DNA of 38,153 nt from Micrococcaceae bacterium. GTDB lineage: Bacteria; Actinomycetota; Actinomycetes; Actinomycetales; Micrococcaceae. Of this stretch, positions 16,663 to 24,736 are shown in pieces. Made by a program: the position numbers and the translations under genes. The stretch lies in assembly GCA_030452125.1 (NCBI GenBank), contig JAKDMV010000016.1, forward strand, positions 1-38,153. Reading direction: 5' to 3'. Positions within the stretch are counted from its first letter, which is position 1; each line of letters begins with the position of its first letter. The notes beneath the pieces are model-generated. The model saw only the letters and a list, made by a program, of their open reading frames with translations, was not told the origin of the DNA and did not search any database.

Positions 16663-18096
16663 ATGAGCATCAAGATATTCCTGCTGCCCGATCTGGGCGA
16701 AGGGCTGACCGAAGCGGATCTGGTGAACTGGCTCGTGGCCGAAGGCGACACGATCGTCGTGGACCAGCCGATCGCCGAAGTCGAGACCGCCAAATCCCTG
16801 GTCGAGGTGCCCAGCCCGTTCGCCGGCACCGTGCACCAGCTCCATGGTGCCGCTGGAGACACCATGGATGTGGGCAAGGCACTGCTCTCCGTGGACGACG
16901 GCGAGGGTGCCGACGGCGGTGACGCGGCACCGGAAGCCCCGGTCGCCACCGAGGCGGCCCCCGTGGAAACGGCCCAGTCCTACCGGGAGGAGGAGCGGGC
17001 CGGAACCGGCGAGGGCTCCGGCAACGTGCTGGTCGGCTACGGCACCCCCGGCGGGGCCGGTGCGACCCGGCGGACCCGCCGCCCGCGCTCCTCGACGCCC
17101 TCCGCGGCGAAGGCGCCATCCGCCACCGCGGCCCCGGCAGCGGCTCTGACGCAGGCCCGCACCGCGGCACCGACCGTGATCTCCCCGCTGGTGCGCAAAC
17201 TGGCCCGGGACCACGGGATCGACATCGCCACGCTGACCGGCTCGGGCCGCAGCGGGCTGATCATGCGTGCCGACGTCCAAGGGGCCATCGACGCCTCGTC
17301 GGACGGGGCGCCGGCAGTGTCGGCAGCCTCCCCGGCTGCGGCTGCAGCTTCGGTCGATGGCATGGTCGGAGCCGACTCCCGTTCGGGGCTGGGCATTAGC
17401 TCACGGACACCGTTGAAGGGCGTCCGCAAGACCATTGCCCAAGCCATGAGCACCTCGCGCCGTGAAATCCCCGAGGCCACGGTATGGGTCGATGTCGATG
17501 CCACCGAACTGGTGCGGATGCGGGCGAAGCTCAAGGCGGCGGATCCGCAGAACACCCCCGGGCTGCTCGCGTTCATCGCCCGCTTCACCGTCGCCGGTCT
17601 GGAGCGGTACCCGGAACTGAACACCCGGATCCAGGACGCCTCCGATGGCGGACAGGAGATCATCGGCTTCGAGGGGATCAACCTGGGCATCGCCGCCCAG
17701 ACGGATCGCGGCCTGATGGTGCCCAGCATCGCCCGGGCCCAGGACCTCAGCGCCCGACAGATCGACACCGAGGTCCGCCGTCTGGCGGGGGTCGCCCGCG
17801 AGGGCAAATGCACGCCCGCCGAGCTCACCCGTGGCACGTTCACGCTGAACAACTACGGCGTCTTCGGGGTGGACGGGTCCGCGGCGATCATCAACCACCC
17901 CGAGGTCGCGATCCTCGGCGTCGGGCGCATCATCGACCGCCCATGGGTCGTGGACGGGGAACTGGCCGTTCGCAAGGTCACGGAGCTGACCCTGACCTTC
18001 GACCACCGGGTCTGCGACGGCGGTACCGCAGGAGGGTTCCTGCGTTATATCGCCGACGCCATCGAGAATCCCGGCTCGGTGCTCGCGGACCTGTAG
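16663..18096 (+). CDS. bkdC: 2-oxoacid dehydrogenase E2, lipoyl acyltransferase
   Basis: A 477-residue E2 core protein. There is one lipoyl domain (residues 3-80) with the lipoylated lysine at position 44 in VETAKSLVEVPSP, and an Ala/Pro-rich linker with a basic stretch (TRRTRRPR). A peripheral subunit-binding domain follows at about 172-207 (SPLVRKLARDHGIDIATLTGSG). The catalytic acyltransferase domain (about 245-477) has active-site DHRVCDGG near residues 447-454. The GGGAGGAC ribosome site overlaps the end of E1 beta, two bases from the ATG gap. With E1 alpha/beta it makes the acyl-CoA-forming complex; E3 must be supplied from elsewhere. Confidence 0.92.
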   Translation: MSIKIFLLPDLGEGLTEADLVNWLVAEGDTIVVDQPIAEVETAKSLVEVPSPFAGTVHQLHGAAGDTMDVGKALLSVDDGEGADGGDAAPEAPVATEAAPVETAQSYREEERAGTGEGSGNVLVGYGTPGGAGATRRTRRPRSSTPSAAKAPSATAAPAAALTQARTAAPTVISPLVRKLARDHGIDIATLTGSGRSGLIMRADVQGAIDASSDGAPAVSAASPAAAAASVDGMVGADSRSGLGISSRTPLKGVRKTIAQAMSTSRREIPEATVWVDVDATELVRMRAKLKAADPQNTPGLLAFIARFTVAGLERYPELNTRIQDASDGGQEIIGFEGINLGIAAQTDRGLMVPSIARAQDLSARQIDTEVRRLAGVAREGKCTPAELTRGTFTLNNYGVFGVDGSAAIINHPEVAILGVGRIIDRPWVVDGELAVRKVTELTLTFDHRVCDGGTAGGFLRYIADAIENPGSVLADL

Positions 18097-18112
18097 GCCG
18101 GGCCGGCCCGGC
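18097..18112. terminator. GC-rich palindrome after E2
   Basis: GCCGGGCC/GGCCCGGC is a perfect 16-bp palindrome directly after the E2 stop. With a realistic loop it gives a 6-bp stem, and there is no T-run, so a terminator role is uncertain. Confidence 0.35.
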
Positions 18113-18176
18113 GGGACCATGCAGCCGGCGATGAAGGTCCCGAGGGAATCGGCGGAAGCCCTGGAGGCGGAAGGTT

Positions 18177-19115
18177 TCAGGCCGGTGCCAGCCGGGAGTT
18201 CCGCCACCAGTCCACGGTCGCCGCTGCGGCCGCCGGCAGGGCGGTGGGCTCGAGCCCGAGGGCTTCCTGGCTGGCGCGGGAATCCATGATGAACGGGCGA
18301 TCGAATTGGTAGGCCATCTCCGCCATTTCCCCGAGGCCGGAGGCGGCGACGCCCAGCAGGCGCACCAGCCATCCAGGAAGTCCCGAAACCGGGGGTGGTT
18401 CCACCCCGCCCGCCCGGGCATACGCCGCCGCCAGGGCCCGTTGCGTCGTGGCGGTCGCGGTGGGGGCGTGGAGGATCCGGTTCCACAGCTCGGGCCGTTC
18501 GCTGGCCCGGATCATCGCCGCGGCAAGGTCCGGGACGAAGGTGAAGGAGTGGAGCTGTCCCGGGTGACCGAACGCGAAGAGCCGTTGGCCCGAGAACACG
18601 GCCTCCAGCATGCGCGCTCCGGCATGGGCGTTCTCCACCAGGGGGCCGAAGAAATCCGAAGCGACCACGCTGACCGTCGCGGTCGTCGAGGCCTCGCGCG
18701 CGGCCAACAGCCCGGTCCTGATCCCGCGTTTGCCTCCCGTCGCCTGGCGGGGGGAGTCTTCGGTCATGACGACCCCCGGCTCGGAGTAGGAATACAGGCC
18801 CTCGGGGAAGATGACCGGAATCCCCTGGGCGCCGGCGACCTCCAGGGCCACCTGATCCGCCTGCGGCAGGACCTTGTGCCAGGCGTCGGCCCGGTAGGCG
18901 GCGTGGACGCAGTGGAAGATCGCGGAGGCACCCGCGGCGGCCTCGGCCAGTTGGGAGGCATCAGTCGCGTCGACGCGGACCCTGCGGATCAACCGATGGG
19001 CCGGCCCGCCACCTGAACGGGTGGCCATCACCACGGTGTGGCCGGCATCGGCCAGTTGGAGGGCAACGGTGGATCCGACGGGGCCGGATCCGGTGACCAG
19101 GAAATGCTGGGACAT
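18177..19115 (-). CDS. Atypical NAD(P)-binding SDR / epimerase-like protein
   Basis: A 312-residue Rossmann-fold protein with N-terminal dinucleotide motif VTGSGPVGSTVALQLADAGH and a second-strand basic residue (TRSGG), consistent with NADP(H). Asp in RVDATDA and the HCVHAAY segment follow the extended SDR/NmrA-like pattern. The canonical YxxxK catalytic pair is not evident (the Tyr region reads GLYSYSEPG), so it may be a sensor or a divergent reductase. No signal peptide. Divergent from tetR, with paired operators in between, so it is very probably the direct target of that repressor. Substrate unknown. Confidence 0.8.
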   Translation of the reverse strand: MSQHFLVTGSGPVGSTVALQLADAGHTVVMATRSGGGPAHRLIRRVRVDATDASQLAEAAAGASAIFHCVHAAYRADAWHKVLPQADQVALEVAGAQGIPVIFPEGLYSYSEPGVVMTEDSPRQATGGKRGIRTGLLAAREASTTATVSVVASDFFGPLVENAHAGARMLEAVFSGQRLFAFGHPGQLHSFTFVPDLAAAMIRASERPELWNRILHAPTATATTQRALAAAYARAGGVEPPPVSGLPGWLVRLLGVAASGLGEMAEMAYQFDRPFIMDSRASQEALGLEPTALPAAAAATVDWWRNSRLAPA

Positions 19116-19141
19116 GACACGCTCTTTCGTTGGACGGAAAT

Positions 19142-19206
19142 GAGAGCAGTGCTCTCTAACGCAAAGCTACAGCCGGGAAACAGAGTGGTCAAGAGCAGTG
19201 CTCTCT
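19142..19206. promoter_or_regulatory. Two identical TetR operators around the SDR promoter
   Basis: AGAGCAGTGCTCTCT occurs at 19143-19157 and 19192-19206, 49 bp apart; each core is a 6+1+6 palindrome (AGAGCA-G-TGCTCT). On the minus strand the SDR promoter is TTGACC (19192-19187), 17 nt, TAGCTT (19169-19164). One operator therefore meets the -35 box and the other lies just past the start site. Occupancy by the TetR protein would shut the SDR promoter, and the operator ending at 19204-19206 is also just upstream of the tetR promoter. Confidence 0.7.
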
Positions 19207-19210
19207 TAAG

Positions 19211-19240
19211 TTGACAGTGCTCCCGGAGGTGTCGTTTGAT
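19211..19240 (+). promoter_or_regulatory. tetR promoter, probably leaderless
   Basis: A perfect TTGACA (19211-19216) is followed after 18 nt by TTTGAT (19235-19240), and the ATG begins six bases later at 19247. There is no correctly spaced ribosome site for that ATG: GGAGG at 19225-19229 is 17 nt away. Confidence 0.5.
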
Positions 19241-19246
19241 GAGGGC

Positions 19247-19993
19247 ATGACCAGGACGTTGACGCCGCGTGAACAAGCCAGGGAACGGACCATGGCCGAG
19301 ATCATGCGCATCGCCCGGGACCAATTGGTCGCCGAGGGGCCCGCCGCGCTGTCGCTACGGGCCGTGGCCCGGCAGCTGGGCATCGTCTCCTCGGCCATCT
19401 ACCGCTATGTTTCCAGCCGGGACGAACTGCTGACCCTGCTGATCGTCGAGGCGTATTCGGATCTCGGTGGGCAGGTCGAAAAGGCAGTGGCCGCGGCCCC
19501 GGCGCACCCGCTGGAACGATTCACGGCGCTGGCCCGGGCCGTTCGCAGCTGGGCACTGGACGATGCCGCCCGCTACGCCTTGCTGTTCGGAACCCCGGTC
19601 CCGGGGTACGCGGCCCCGGCAGCGCTGACGAACGACGCGGGGACCCGGGTGGTGGTCGCCCTCTTCACGATTCTTGACCAGGCGTGGGCCAACGGGATGA
19701 TCACGACGGCGGTCAGTGGTTCCGCCGGGGACCAGGAGCCCGCCATCCCGGAGCGGTTGGGCCGGGACCTCGAGGCGATCAGGCAGGACTACGGAATCTC
19801 CATGCCCGCGGAACTCGTAGCCCGGGGATTCAGCTGTTGGTCGGGCCTATTCGGGGCAGTCACCTTCGAAGTATTTGGTCACTATGGGCCCGCGACCTTC
19901 GGTGACCCCGGGGAGATCTTCGAACGAACCATCCGGCTCCTGGCGACACAGGTGGGGTTGGGCCCCCGATGCCAGCCGGGAGGGAAGGCCTAA
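19247..19993 (+). CDS. TetR-family transcriptional regulator
   Basis: A 248-residue TetR repressor. The DNA-binding domain runs from ERTMAEIMRIARDQLVAEG to LSLRAVARQLGIVSSAIYRYVSSRDELLTLLI; the C-terminal ~180 residues form the ligand-binding part, with a TetR_C-like WALDDAARYALLFGTPVPGY segment. It diverges from the SDR gene, and two identical palindromes between them are its likely operators, giving autoregulation and control of the SDR. In-frame GTG/TTG codons upstream (19211, 19217, 19229) are possible starts, but the first lies in the -35 box. Its stop codon overlaps the stop of the convergent gene (19990-19993). Confidence 0.88.
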   Translation: MTRTLTPREQARERTMAEIMRIARDQLVAEGPAALSLRAVARQLGIVSSAIYRYVSSRDELLTLLIVEAYSDLGGQVEKAVAAAPAHPLERFTALARAVRSWALDDAARYALLFGTPVPGYAAPAALTNDAGTRVVVALFTILDQAWANGMITTAVSGSAGDQEPAIPERLGRDLEAIRQDYGISMPAELVARGFSCWSGLFGAVTFEVFGHYGPATFGDPGEIFERTIRLLATQVGLGPRCQPGGKA

Positions 19994-20370
19994 CGGCGGT
20001 AGAAGTCGTCGGAGAAGGTCTCCACCGCCTCGTCGTCCTCGGCGGGCGTGGCTGCGGCGTGGGGGACCTCGGGTCCCTCGTCCCCGGCGGCACCGTGTGG
20101 CACGGCCGGGGTTGCCCGTTCGTCGAGCCGCAGATGGTTCTCCAGCATGCGCACCACCACCGAGGCGGCAATGAACGCGACGCCCAGCGGGATGACCGCG
20201 GTGCTGAAGATCGTGCTCAGCGCCCTCAAGGCGTTGGCGGTGACCATATCTTCCGGGTCCACCGTGTCGAAGAGGTACTGCATGAGGTTCATCGAAAACA
20301 GCTGCAGCGCCACACCGATGATGAAGATCACGACCCCGTAGATCATGAGCTTGATCGAAATGCGTTTCAT
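19990..20370 (-). CDS. Small two-helix membrane protein of unknown function
   Basis: A 126-residue protein. Two hydrophobic segments are visible: residues about 7-28 (LMIYGVVIFIIGVALQLFSM) and about 50-72 (LSTIFSTAVIPLGVAFIAASVVV). An acidic tail rich in Ala, Pro, Glu and Asp ends in FSDDFYRR. A GGAAG ribosome site lies 6 nt before the ATG. I recognise no family. It shares four bases with the convergent tetR (stop codons overlap) and diverges from the MBL-fold gene. It is probably an inner-membrane protein with a cytoplasmic tail. Confidence 0.7.
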   Translation of the reverse strand: MKRISIKLMIYGVVIFIIGVALQLFSMNLMQYLFDTVDPEDMVTANALRALSTIFSTAVIPLGVAFIAASVVVRMLENHLRLDERATPAVPHGAAGDEGPEVPHAAATPAEDDEAVETFSDDFYRR

Positions 20371-20553
20371 CGCTGCTTCCCCCGGTCCTTTGGGTGGTTC
20401 CGACGGTTCCTCGCCGGCGCCTTGGTCCCCTCGAGCCTACCTACCAGGACCGGCCCCCACGGCCCCCGGGGGGCCGGGGGAATAGAGTCGGAGCATCGAC
20501 AGCGACTTCGGAGAACCGCGGCCCACCCACGGTTGCCGGGACAAGGACGGATC

Positions 20554-21393
20554 ATGAGTGCCAAGGCGACGGCCGCTCCCTGGCAGCGGGCAGGGGAACG
20601 CACCCACGTCCTGCGCCTGGAGGGGTTCGCCGTCAATGCCGGGCTGGTGATCGGTGATCGGCGGGCAGCTGTCATCGATTCGGGGGCCGGGCCGGCCGAA
20701 GCGGCCGAACTACATGCCGCAGTCCGCACGCTGACCGACCTGCCGCTGGTGCTGATCAATACCCACGCCCACGGGGACCACTTCTTCGGCAATGCCTACT
20801 TCCGTGCCCAAGGGGTCGCCGATATCTGGGCCCACGACCGGGCCGCCACGACGATCGCCCTGCGCGGCGCCGAACAGCGCGACCTGGTGTTGGAGGTGGA
20901 TCCGGACATGGCGGCACCTCGGGGTCCACACACCCGGATCCTCCCCCCGAACCGGACCGTGGGGGCCGACGGGGTGGACCTGGATCTCGGCGGGTGGTCC
21001 ATCAGGCTCTTCCACCTGGGCCCCGCCCACACCGACGGGGATCTACTCATCGCTTCCGGCCGGGTGCTCTTTGCCGGGGACCTCGTCGAAGAGGGGGCCG
21101 CCCCCCAATTCGAGGACTCCTTCCCCGGCGCCTGGGACGAGGCGCTCGGACGGATCCTGGCCCTGGGCCCGAGGCACCCGGTGGTGGTGCCGGGGCACGG
21201 GAAGATCGTGGACCTGGGGTTCGTCCGGGCCCAACGTGAGGAGCTTCAAACAGCCATAGAGCGGTGCCGTGCCGTGCTCGAGCACCCCTCCACCGACCCC
21301 GCCGGGGTCGTCCCGTCCCTGCCCTACGACCCGGTCCAGTCCCGGCACCTGTTCCTGCGGGTGAGGGACACCGCCGGGACGGAACAGGAGTAG
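20554..21393 (+). CDS. MBL-fold metallo-hydrolase
   Basis: A 279-residue metallo-beta-lactamase-fold protein. The dinuclear metal motif HxHxDH is present in NTHAHGDHFFGN, a further His in LGPAHTDGDLLI, the bridging Asp in VLFAGDLVEEG, and the last His in VVVPGHGKIVD. The fold covers nearly the whole length. The family includes glyoxalase II-like thioesterases, quinoprotein relay hydrolases and others; the substrate cannot be told. I chose the ATG at 20554 because of the AAGGA site; the open frame upstream overlaps the divergent membrane protein gene and is not coding. The MFS gene follows within five bases, so the two form an operon. Confidence 0.85.
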   Translation: MSAKATAAPWQRAGERTHVLRLEGFAVNAGLVIGDRRAAVIDSGAGPAEAAELHAAVRTLTDLPLVLINTHAHGDHFFGNAYFRAQGVADIWAHDRAATTIALRGAEQRDLVLEVDPDMAAPRGPHTRILPPNRTVGADGVDLDLGGWSIRLFHLGPAHTDGDLLIASGRVLFAGDLVEEGAAPQFEDSFPGAWDEALGRILALGPRHPVVVPGHGKIVDLGFVRAQREELQTAIERCRAVLEHPSTDPAGVVPSLPYDPVQSRHLFLRVRDTAGTEQE

Positions 21394-21397
21394 GGAC

Positions 21398-22660
21398 ATC
21401 ACCTCGACTTCGCAGCCCGGCGGTGGACCCCCGCTGCGCACGCTGATCTTCCGCATCTACGCCCCGTCACTGCTTTATGCCGTGGGCCGGGGCAGCATCC
21501 TGCCCGTCATCGCCTTGAGCGCCCGTGGGCACGGCTCCACGGTCGCCGAAGCAGCATTGGTCATCACGCTCATGGGGGTCGGCTCCCTGATCACCAACAT
21601 CCCGGCGTCCCTGCTGATCGCCCGCCTCGGCGAGCGCACCGCCATGATCGGTGCCGCGCTGTGGGCCAGCGTCGGCATGGCCGTCTGCCTGGGGGCGGGC
21701 CACCTGGCCCCCTATGCTGCCGGGGTGCTGATGATCGGCATGGCCGGTTCCGTCTTCAACCTCTCCCGGCAGAGCTACCTGACCGAAGCGGTGCCGGTCA
21801 CCTACCGGGCCAGGGCCATGTCGGGGCTGGGCGGAACCCTGCGCGTGGGCCTGTTCGTCGGGCCCTTCGTCGGGGCAGCCACCATGCACTTCCTTGGTCT
21901 GCAGGGGGCCTACTGGGCCGGGCTGGTGGCCATGGTGGCCGCAGCCGGGGTCTGCATCGGCATCCCCGAACTCCAGGCCCCTGCCGGGTCGGGACGCCCG
22001 GAAAGGGGCGAAACCGGTGCCGCCCCGGTGCCGCGGACCGCGACGGTGACGTTGCGGGCGATCCTGGCCGCGCACTGGCGCACCTATGCCACGATCGGCA
22101 GTGCCATCGTGGTGATCTCCGCCGTGCGGGCCACCCGCCAGGCGGTCATCCCGCTCTGGGCCGAACACCTGGGCATGGACGCCTCCGCCACCTCGCTGGT
22201 CTACGGGCTCTCCGGGGCCGTGGACATGCTGGTGTTCTACCCGGCAGGAGTGGTGATGGACCGGCGTGGACGGACGTGGATCGCGGTACCGTGCATGGTG
22301 GTCATGGGTGTTTCCCTGGCCTTGATGCCCTTCACCACCGGGCCGGGGACCCTGCTGCTGGTGGCCATGTTGTTGGGCCTGGGCAACGGGATCGGCTCGG
22401 GTTTGGTGATGACCTTGGGCGCCGATCATTCCCCCTCGGTGGGCCGGCCGCAGTTCCTGGGCTTCTGGCGACTGATCTCGGATGTGGGGGTGATGTCCGG
22501 GCCCGTCCTCCTTTCGGCGGTGACGGCGATGGCCAGCCTGGGGACCGGGGTCTTCGCCATCGCGGCCCTCTCCTTCGCCGGGGGAGGTCTCTTCGCCTGG
22601 TTCATCCCGCGCAAGGCACCACCGGGAAGCCTGGATGCCCGCAGGACGCGGGCCTCGTGA
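21398..22660 (+). CDS. Major facilitator superfamily transporter, apparent ATC start
   Basis: A 420-residue, 12-helix MFS transporter, probably a drug/metabolite efflux type; the loop motif ARLGERTAMIGAALWAS (helix 2-3 motif A region) and PAGVVMDRRGRTWIAVP (helix 8-9) are visible. No ATG, GTG or TTG is in frame between the stop at 21362 and the GTG at 21482, yet the preceding codons encode a plausible first helix (LIFRIYAPSLLYAVGRGS). An AGGAG site (21386-21390) lies 7 nt before ATC at 21398, which would give MTSTSQPGGG. Either ATC is used as the start or an ATG was lost by mutation or sequencing error; a GTG start at 21482 would truncate helix 1 and has no ribosome site. The MBL-fold gene is directly upstream. 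Confidence 0.78.
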   Translation: MTSTSQPGGGPPLRTLIFRIYAPSLLYAVGRGSILPVIALSARGHGSTVAEAALVITLMGVGSLITNIPASLLIARLGERTAMIGAALWASVGMAVCLGAGHLAPYAAGVLMIGMAGSVFNLSRQSYLTEAVPVTYRARAMSGLGGTLRVGLFVGPFVGAATMHFLGLQGAYWAGLVAMVAAAGVCIGIPELQAPAGSGRPERGETGAAPVPRTATVTLRAILAAHWRTYATIGSAIVVISAVRATRQAVIPLWAEHLGMDASATSLVYGLSGAVDMLVFYPAGVVMDRRGRTWIAVPCMVVMGVSLALMPFTTGPGTLLLVAMLLGLGNGIGSGLVMTLGADHSPSVGRPQFLGFWRLISDVGVMSGPVLLSAVTAMASLGTGVFAIAALSFAGGGLFAWFIPRKAPPGSLDARRTRAS

Positions 22661-22675
22661 GGAGTCCGGCCCGGG

Positions 22676-23596
22676 TCAGGACAGGGGGGCCCGGCTCCGG
22701 GTCTGATGGGAAAAGACCCCACACAACAAGCCGAACAGGCAGCCCGCGGCACCGATGATGAGCAATGCCCCGGCGACGAGGAACCAGCCACGGGCCGTGG
22801 TCCCCGCCGTCGGGCCCACATGCGTGACGAACAGATACACCGCCGCGGCGCCGATGAACCCCAGGATCCCCGGGAACCACAGGAGCGTGGGCCAGATCCC
22901 GGAGGAGGACCAGGAGGAATCCGGGCCCTTCCATCGGTTCCACTCCGGCTGCCGACGCAGGATGATCAGGCCGGCCAGCAACCCCCAGAAACCGACGACC
23001 AGATAGGCGGCGACCACGTCGGAGGGCCGATGCCAGCCCAGCGCAAACGTGGAGATCCCGGTCACCGCCGCATAGAGCCCGCCACAGGTCGCGATCAGGG
23101 GACGCCACCGGGGGGAGGTCACCAGGAAGACCGCGATCAGCGCGGAGGTGGCGACCGTGGTGTGCCCGGAAGGGAAGGAATTGCCGGTGGCCTCCGAGAT
23201 GCCCAGGTTCGGGCGGACCAGCAGGAAGTGCTTGAGTATCTGGGTGCTGCCGATGGCGGCGCCGAAGGACAAGGCTGCCACGATGGGGGCATACAGGTCC
23301 CGCCGCAGGATTGCCGCAGCCAGCAGCGCCACCAGCGCCACGATGCCGGAGATCAACGGCAGCTGGTTCAAGAACGAGAGGGCCGCGGCCCGGGCCGTGT
23401 CGCTGTCAAGGAAGGCCGTCGCCCCGCGCAGGGCGTCTTCATCGGCCTGCTGTCCCGTGGCCGTGAGGACGAAGGCCCAATAGGCCACGCCGAACAGTCC
23501 GGCGACCAACAGCATCGCCAGGATCCACAACCCCGGATTGCGGGCTGCACGGTGGGGCGGTCCCCCCGGAACGGGTATTTCCCTGGTCTCGTTCAT
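22676..23596 (-). CDS. PAP2-superfamily membrane phosphatase
   Basis: A 306-residue integral membrane protein with about seven hydrophobic segments. The acid-phosphatase signature is complete: K and RP in KHFLLVRPN, PSGH in SFPSGHTT, and the third motif H and D in GWHRPSDVVA. Likely substrates are lipid phosphates such as undecaprenyl diphosphate or phosphatidic acid; specificity cannot be read. The C-terminal ~100 residues add two or three hydrophobic segments beyond the catalytic core. The ATG at 23596 follows a GGAG site. It is divergent from menC and convergent with the MFS gene, with a 15-base gap. Confidence 0.87.
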   Translation of the reverse strand: MNETREIPVPGGPPHRAARNPGLWILAMLLVAGLFGVAYWAFVLTATGQQADEDALRGATAFLDSDTARAAALSFLNQLPLISGIVALVALLAAAILRRDLYAPIVAALSFGAAIGSTQILKHFLLVRPNLGISEATGNSFPSGHTTVATSALIAVFLVTSPRWRPLIATCGGLYAAVTGISTFALGWHRPSDVVAAYLVVGFWGLLAGLIILRRQPEWNRWKGPDSSWSSSGIWPTLLWFPGILGFIGAAAVYLFVTHVGPTAGTTARGWFLVAGALLIIGAAGCLFGLLCGVFSHQTRSRAPLS

Positions 23597-23647
23597 GTCG
23601 CTCCTAGCATCCCACGGGCCGGGCCGGTTCGAGCGGACCGCCGCCGA

Positions 23648-23653
23648 TACGAT
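23648..23653 (+). promoter_or_regulatory. -10 box of menC, leaderless pattern
   Basis: TACGAT ends six bases before the menC ATG at 23660, and no AGGAGG-like site lies in the usual window. No convincing -35 box was found. Confidence 0.4.
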
Positions 23654-23659
23654 GGTGTG

Positions 23660-24727
23660 ATGGCTAATCCGGACAACGCACCATCCCCCTCCGAGGTTCC
23701 CACGCAGGCATCGAGGCAGATGAAGACCCCCTGGGCGCTGCCCCCCGTGGAGGAGATCCTGGCCTCGGCCCGTGTCGTGTCGTTGCCGTTGCGGGTGCGT
23801 TTCCGGGGAGTGACCCACCGTGAGGTCCTGCTCCTGGACGGTCCAGCAGGATGGGCGGAATTCTCCCCGTTCCTGGAATACGACGACGCGGAGGCTGCCC
23901 CCTGGTTGCGGTGCGCACTCGAGGCCGGCTGGCAGGGTTTCCCCGCGCCCGTGCGGACCAGCATCCCGGTCAACGCCACGGTCCCGGCGGTCCCGGCCGG
24001 AGGGGTTCAGGGGGTTCTCGCCTCATTCGACGCCGCCGACACCGTCAAGATCAAAGTCGCCGAACACGGTCAAACCCTGCGCGACGACGTGGCCCGCGTC
24101 GCCGAGGTCCGTCGCCTGCTGCCCGCCGCCGCCCTGCGGGTCGACGCCAATGCGGGGTGGACCCACGAACAAGCCCTGGAAGGCCTCGAGGCGCTCGCCG
24201 GGTTCGACCTGCAATACGCCGAACAGCCCGTCGCGGGAATCGACGGGCTGCGTCGGCTGCGTCTGGAGGTCCAGCGCCGGGGGCTGGGGGTGCGGATCGC
24301 CGCGGATGAGTCGGTGCGCAAGGAATCGGACCCGCTGGCGGTGGCCCGGGCGGAGGCCGCCGACCTGATCATCGTCAAGGCCCAACCCCTGGGCGGGGTC
24401 CGTGCCGCCCTGCGGGTCGTGGCCGACGCCGGGCTGCCCGCCGTCGTCTCCTCGGCCCTGGATTCCTCCGTCGGGATCCGTACCGGGGTGGCCCTGGCCG
24501 CGGCGTTGCCCGCGCTGCCATACGCCTGCGGACTCGGGACGGTATCGCTGTTTGCCGACGATGTCTGCCTCGACCGGTATGAAGCCCACGGCGGCTCGCT
24601 CCAGGTCCGCGACGTGGTGGCCGATCCGGATCTACTGCGCCGGCATGCTGCCTCCCCCGAGCGGCAGCATTGGTGGAGGGAACGCCTGCGGCGCTGTGCC
24701 GGGCTCCTGGCGGCCGGCCAGCCATAG
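23660..24727 (+). CDS. menC: o-Succinylbenzoate synthase
   Basis: A 355-residue enolase-superfamily enzyme that dehydrates SHCHC to o-succinylbenzoate in menaquinone synthesis. Catalytic and metal residues are visible in order: KIK in DTVKIKVAEH, Asp in LRVDANAGWT, Glu in YAEQPV, Asp in IAADESV and Lys in IIVKAQPLGG. The capping domain starts at about VVSLPLRVRFRG. The first ~20 residues before MKTPWALP are low-complexity; the ATG at 23720 is an alternative start. It is followed by menD nine bases later and probably shares its transcript. Confidence 0.93.
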   Translation: MANPDNAPSPSEVPTQASRQMKTPWALPPVEEILASARVVSLPLRVRFRGVTHREVLLLDGPAGWAEFSPFLEYDDAEAAPWLRCALEAGWQGFPAPVRTSIPVNATVPAVPAGGVQGVLASFDAADTVKIKVAEHGQTLRDDVARVAEVRRLLPAAALRVDANAGWTHEQALEGLEALAGFDLQYAEQPVAGIDGLRRLRLEVQRRGLGVRIAADESVRKESDPLAVARAEAADLIIVKAQPLGGVRAALRVVADAGLPAVVSSALDSSVGIRTGVALAAALPALPYACGLGTVSLFADDVCLDRYEAHGGSLQVRDVVADPDLLRRHAASPERQHWWRERLRRCAGLLAAGQP

Positions 24728-24736
24728 GATGGGGGC

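Noticed and set aside
14361-18096. Assignment of the E1/E2 operon to pyruvate dehydrogenase
   Set aside because: Not excluded, but the divergent Lrp regulator and the usual AceE-type pyruvate complex of actinobacteria favour a branched-chain substrate.
19969-20553. N-terminal extension of the MBL-fold protein
   Set aside because: It overlaps the opposite-strand membrane protein gene; the ATG at 20554 has a ribosome site and gives the normal domain length.
22706-23659. N-terminal extension of menC through the PAP2 gene
   Set aside because: It is antisense to a complete PAP2 phosphatase; menC homology begins after the ATG at 23660.
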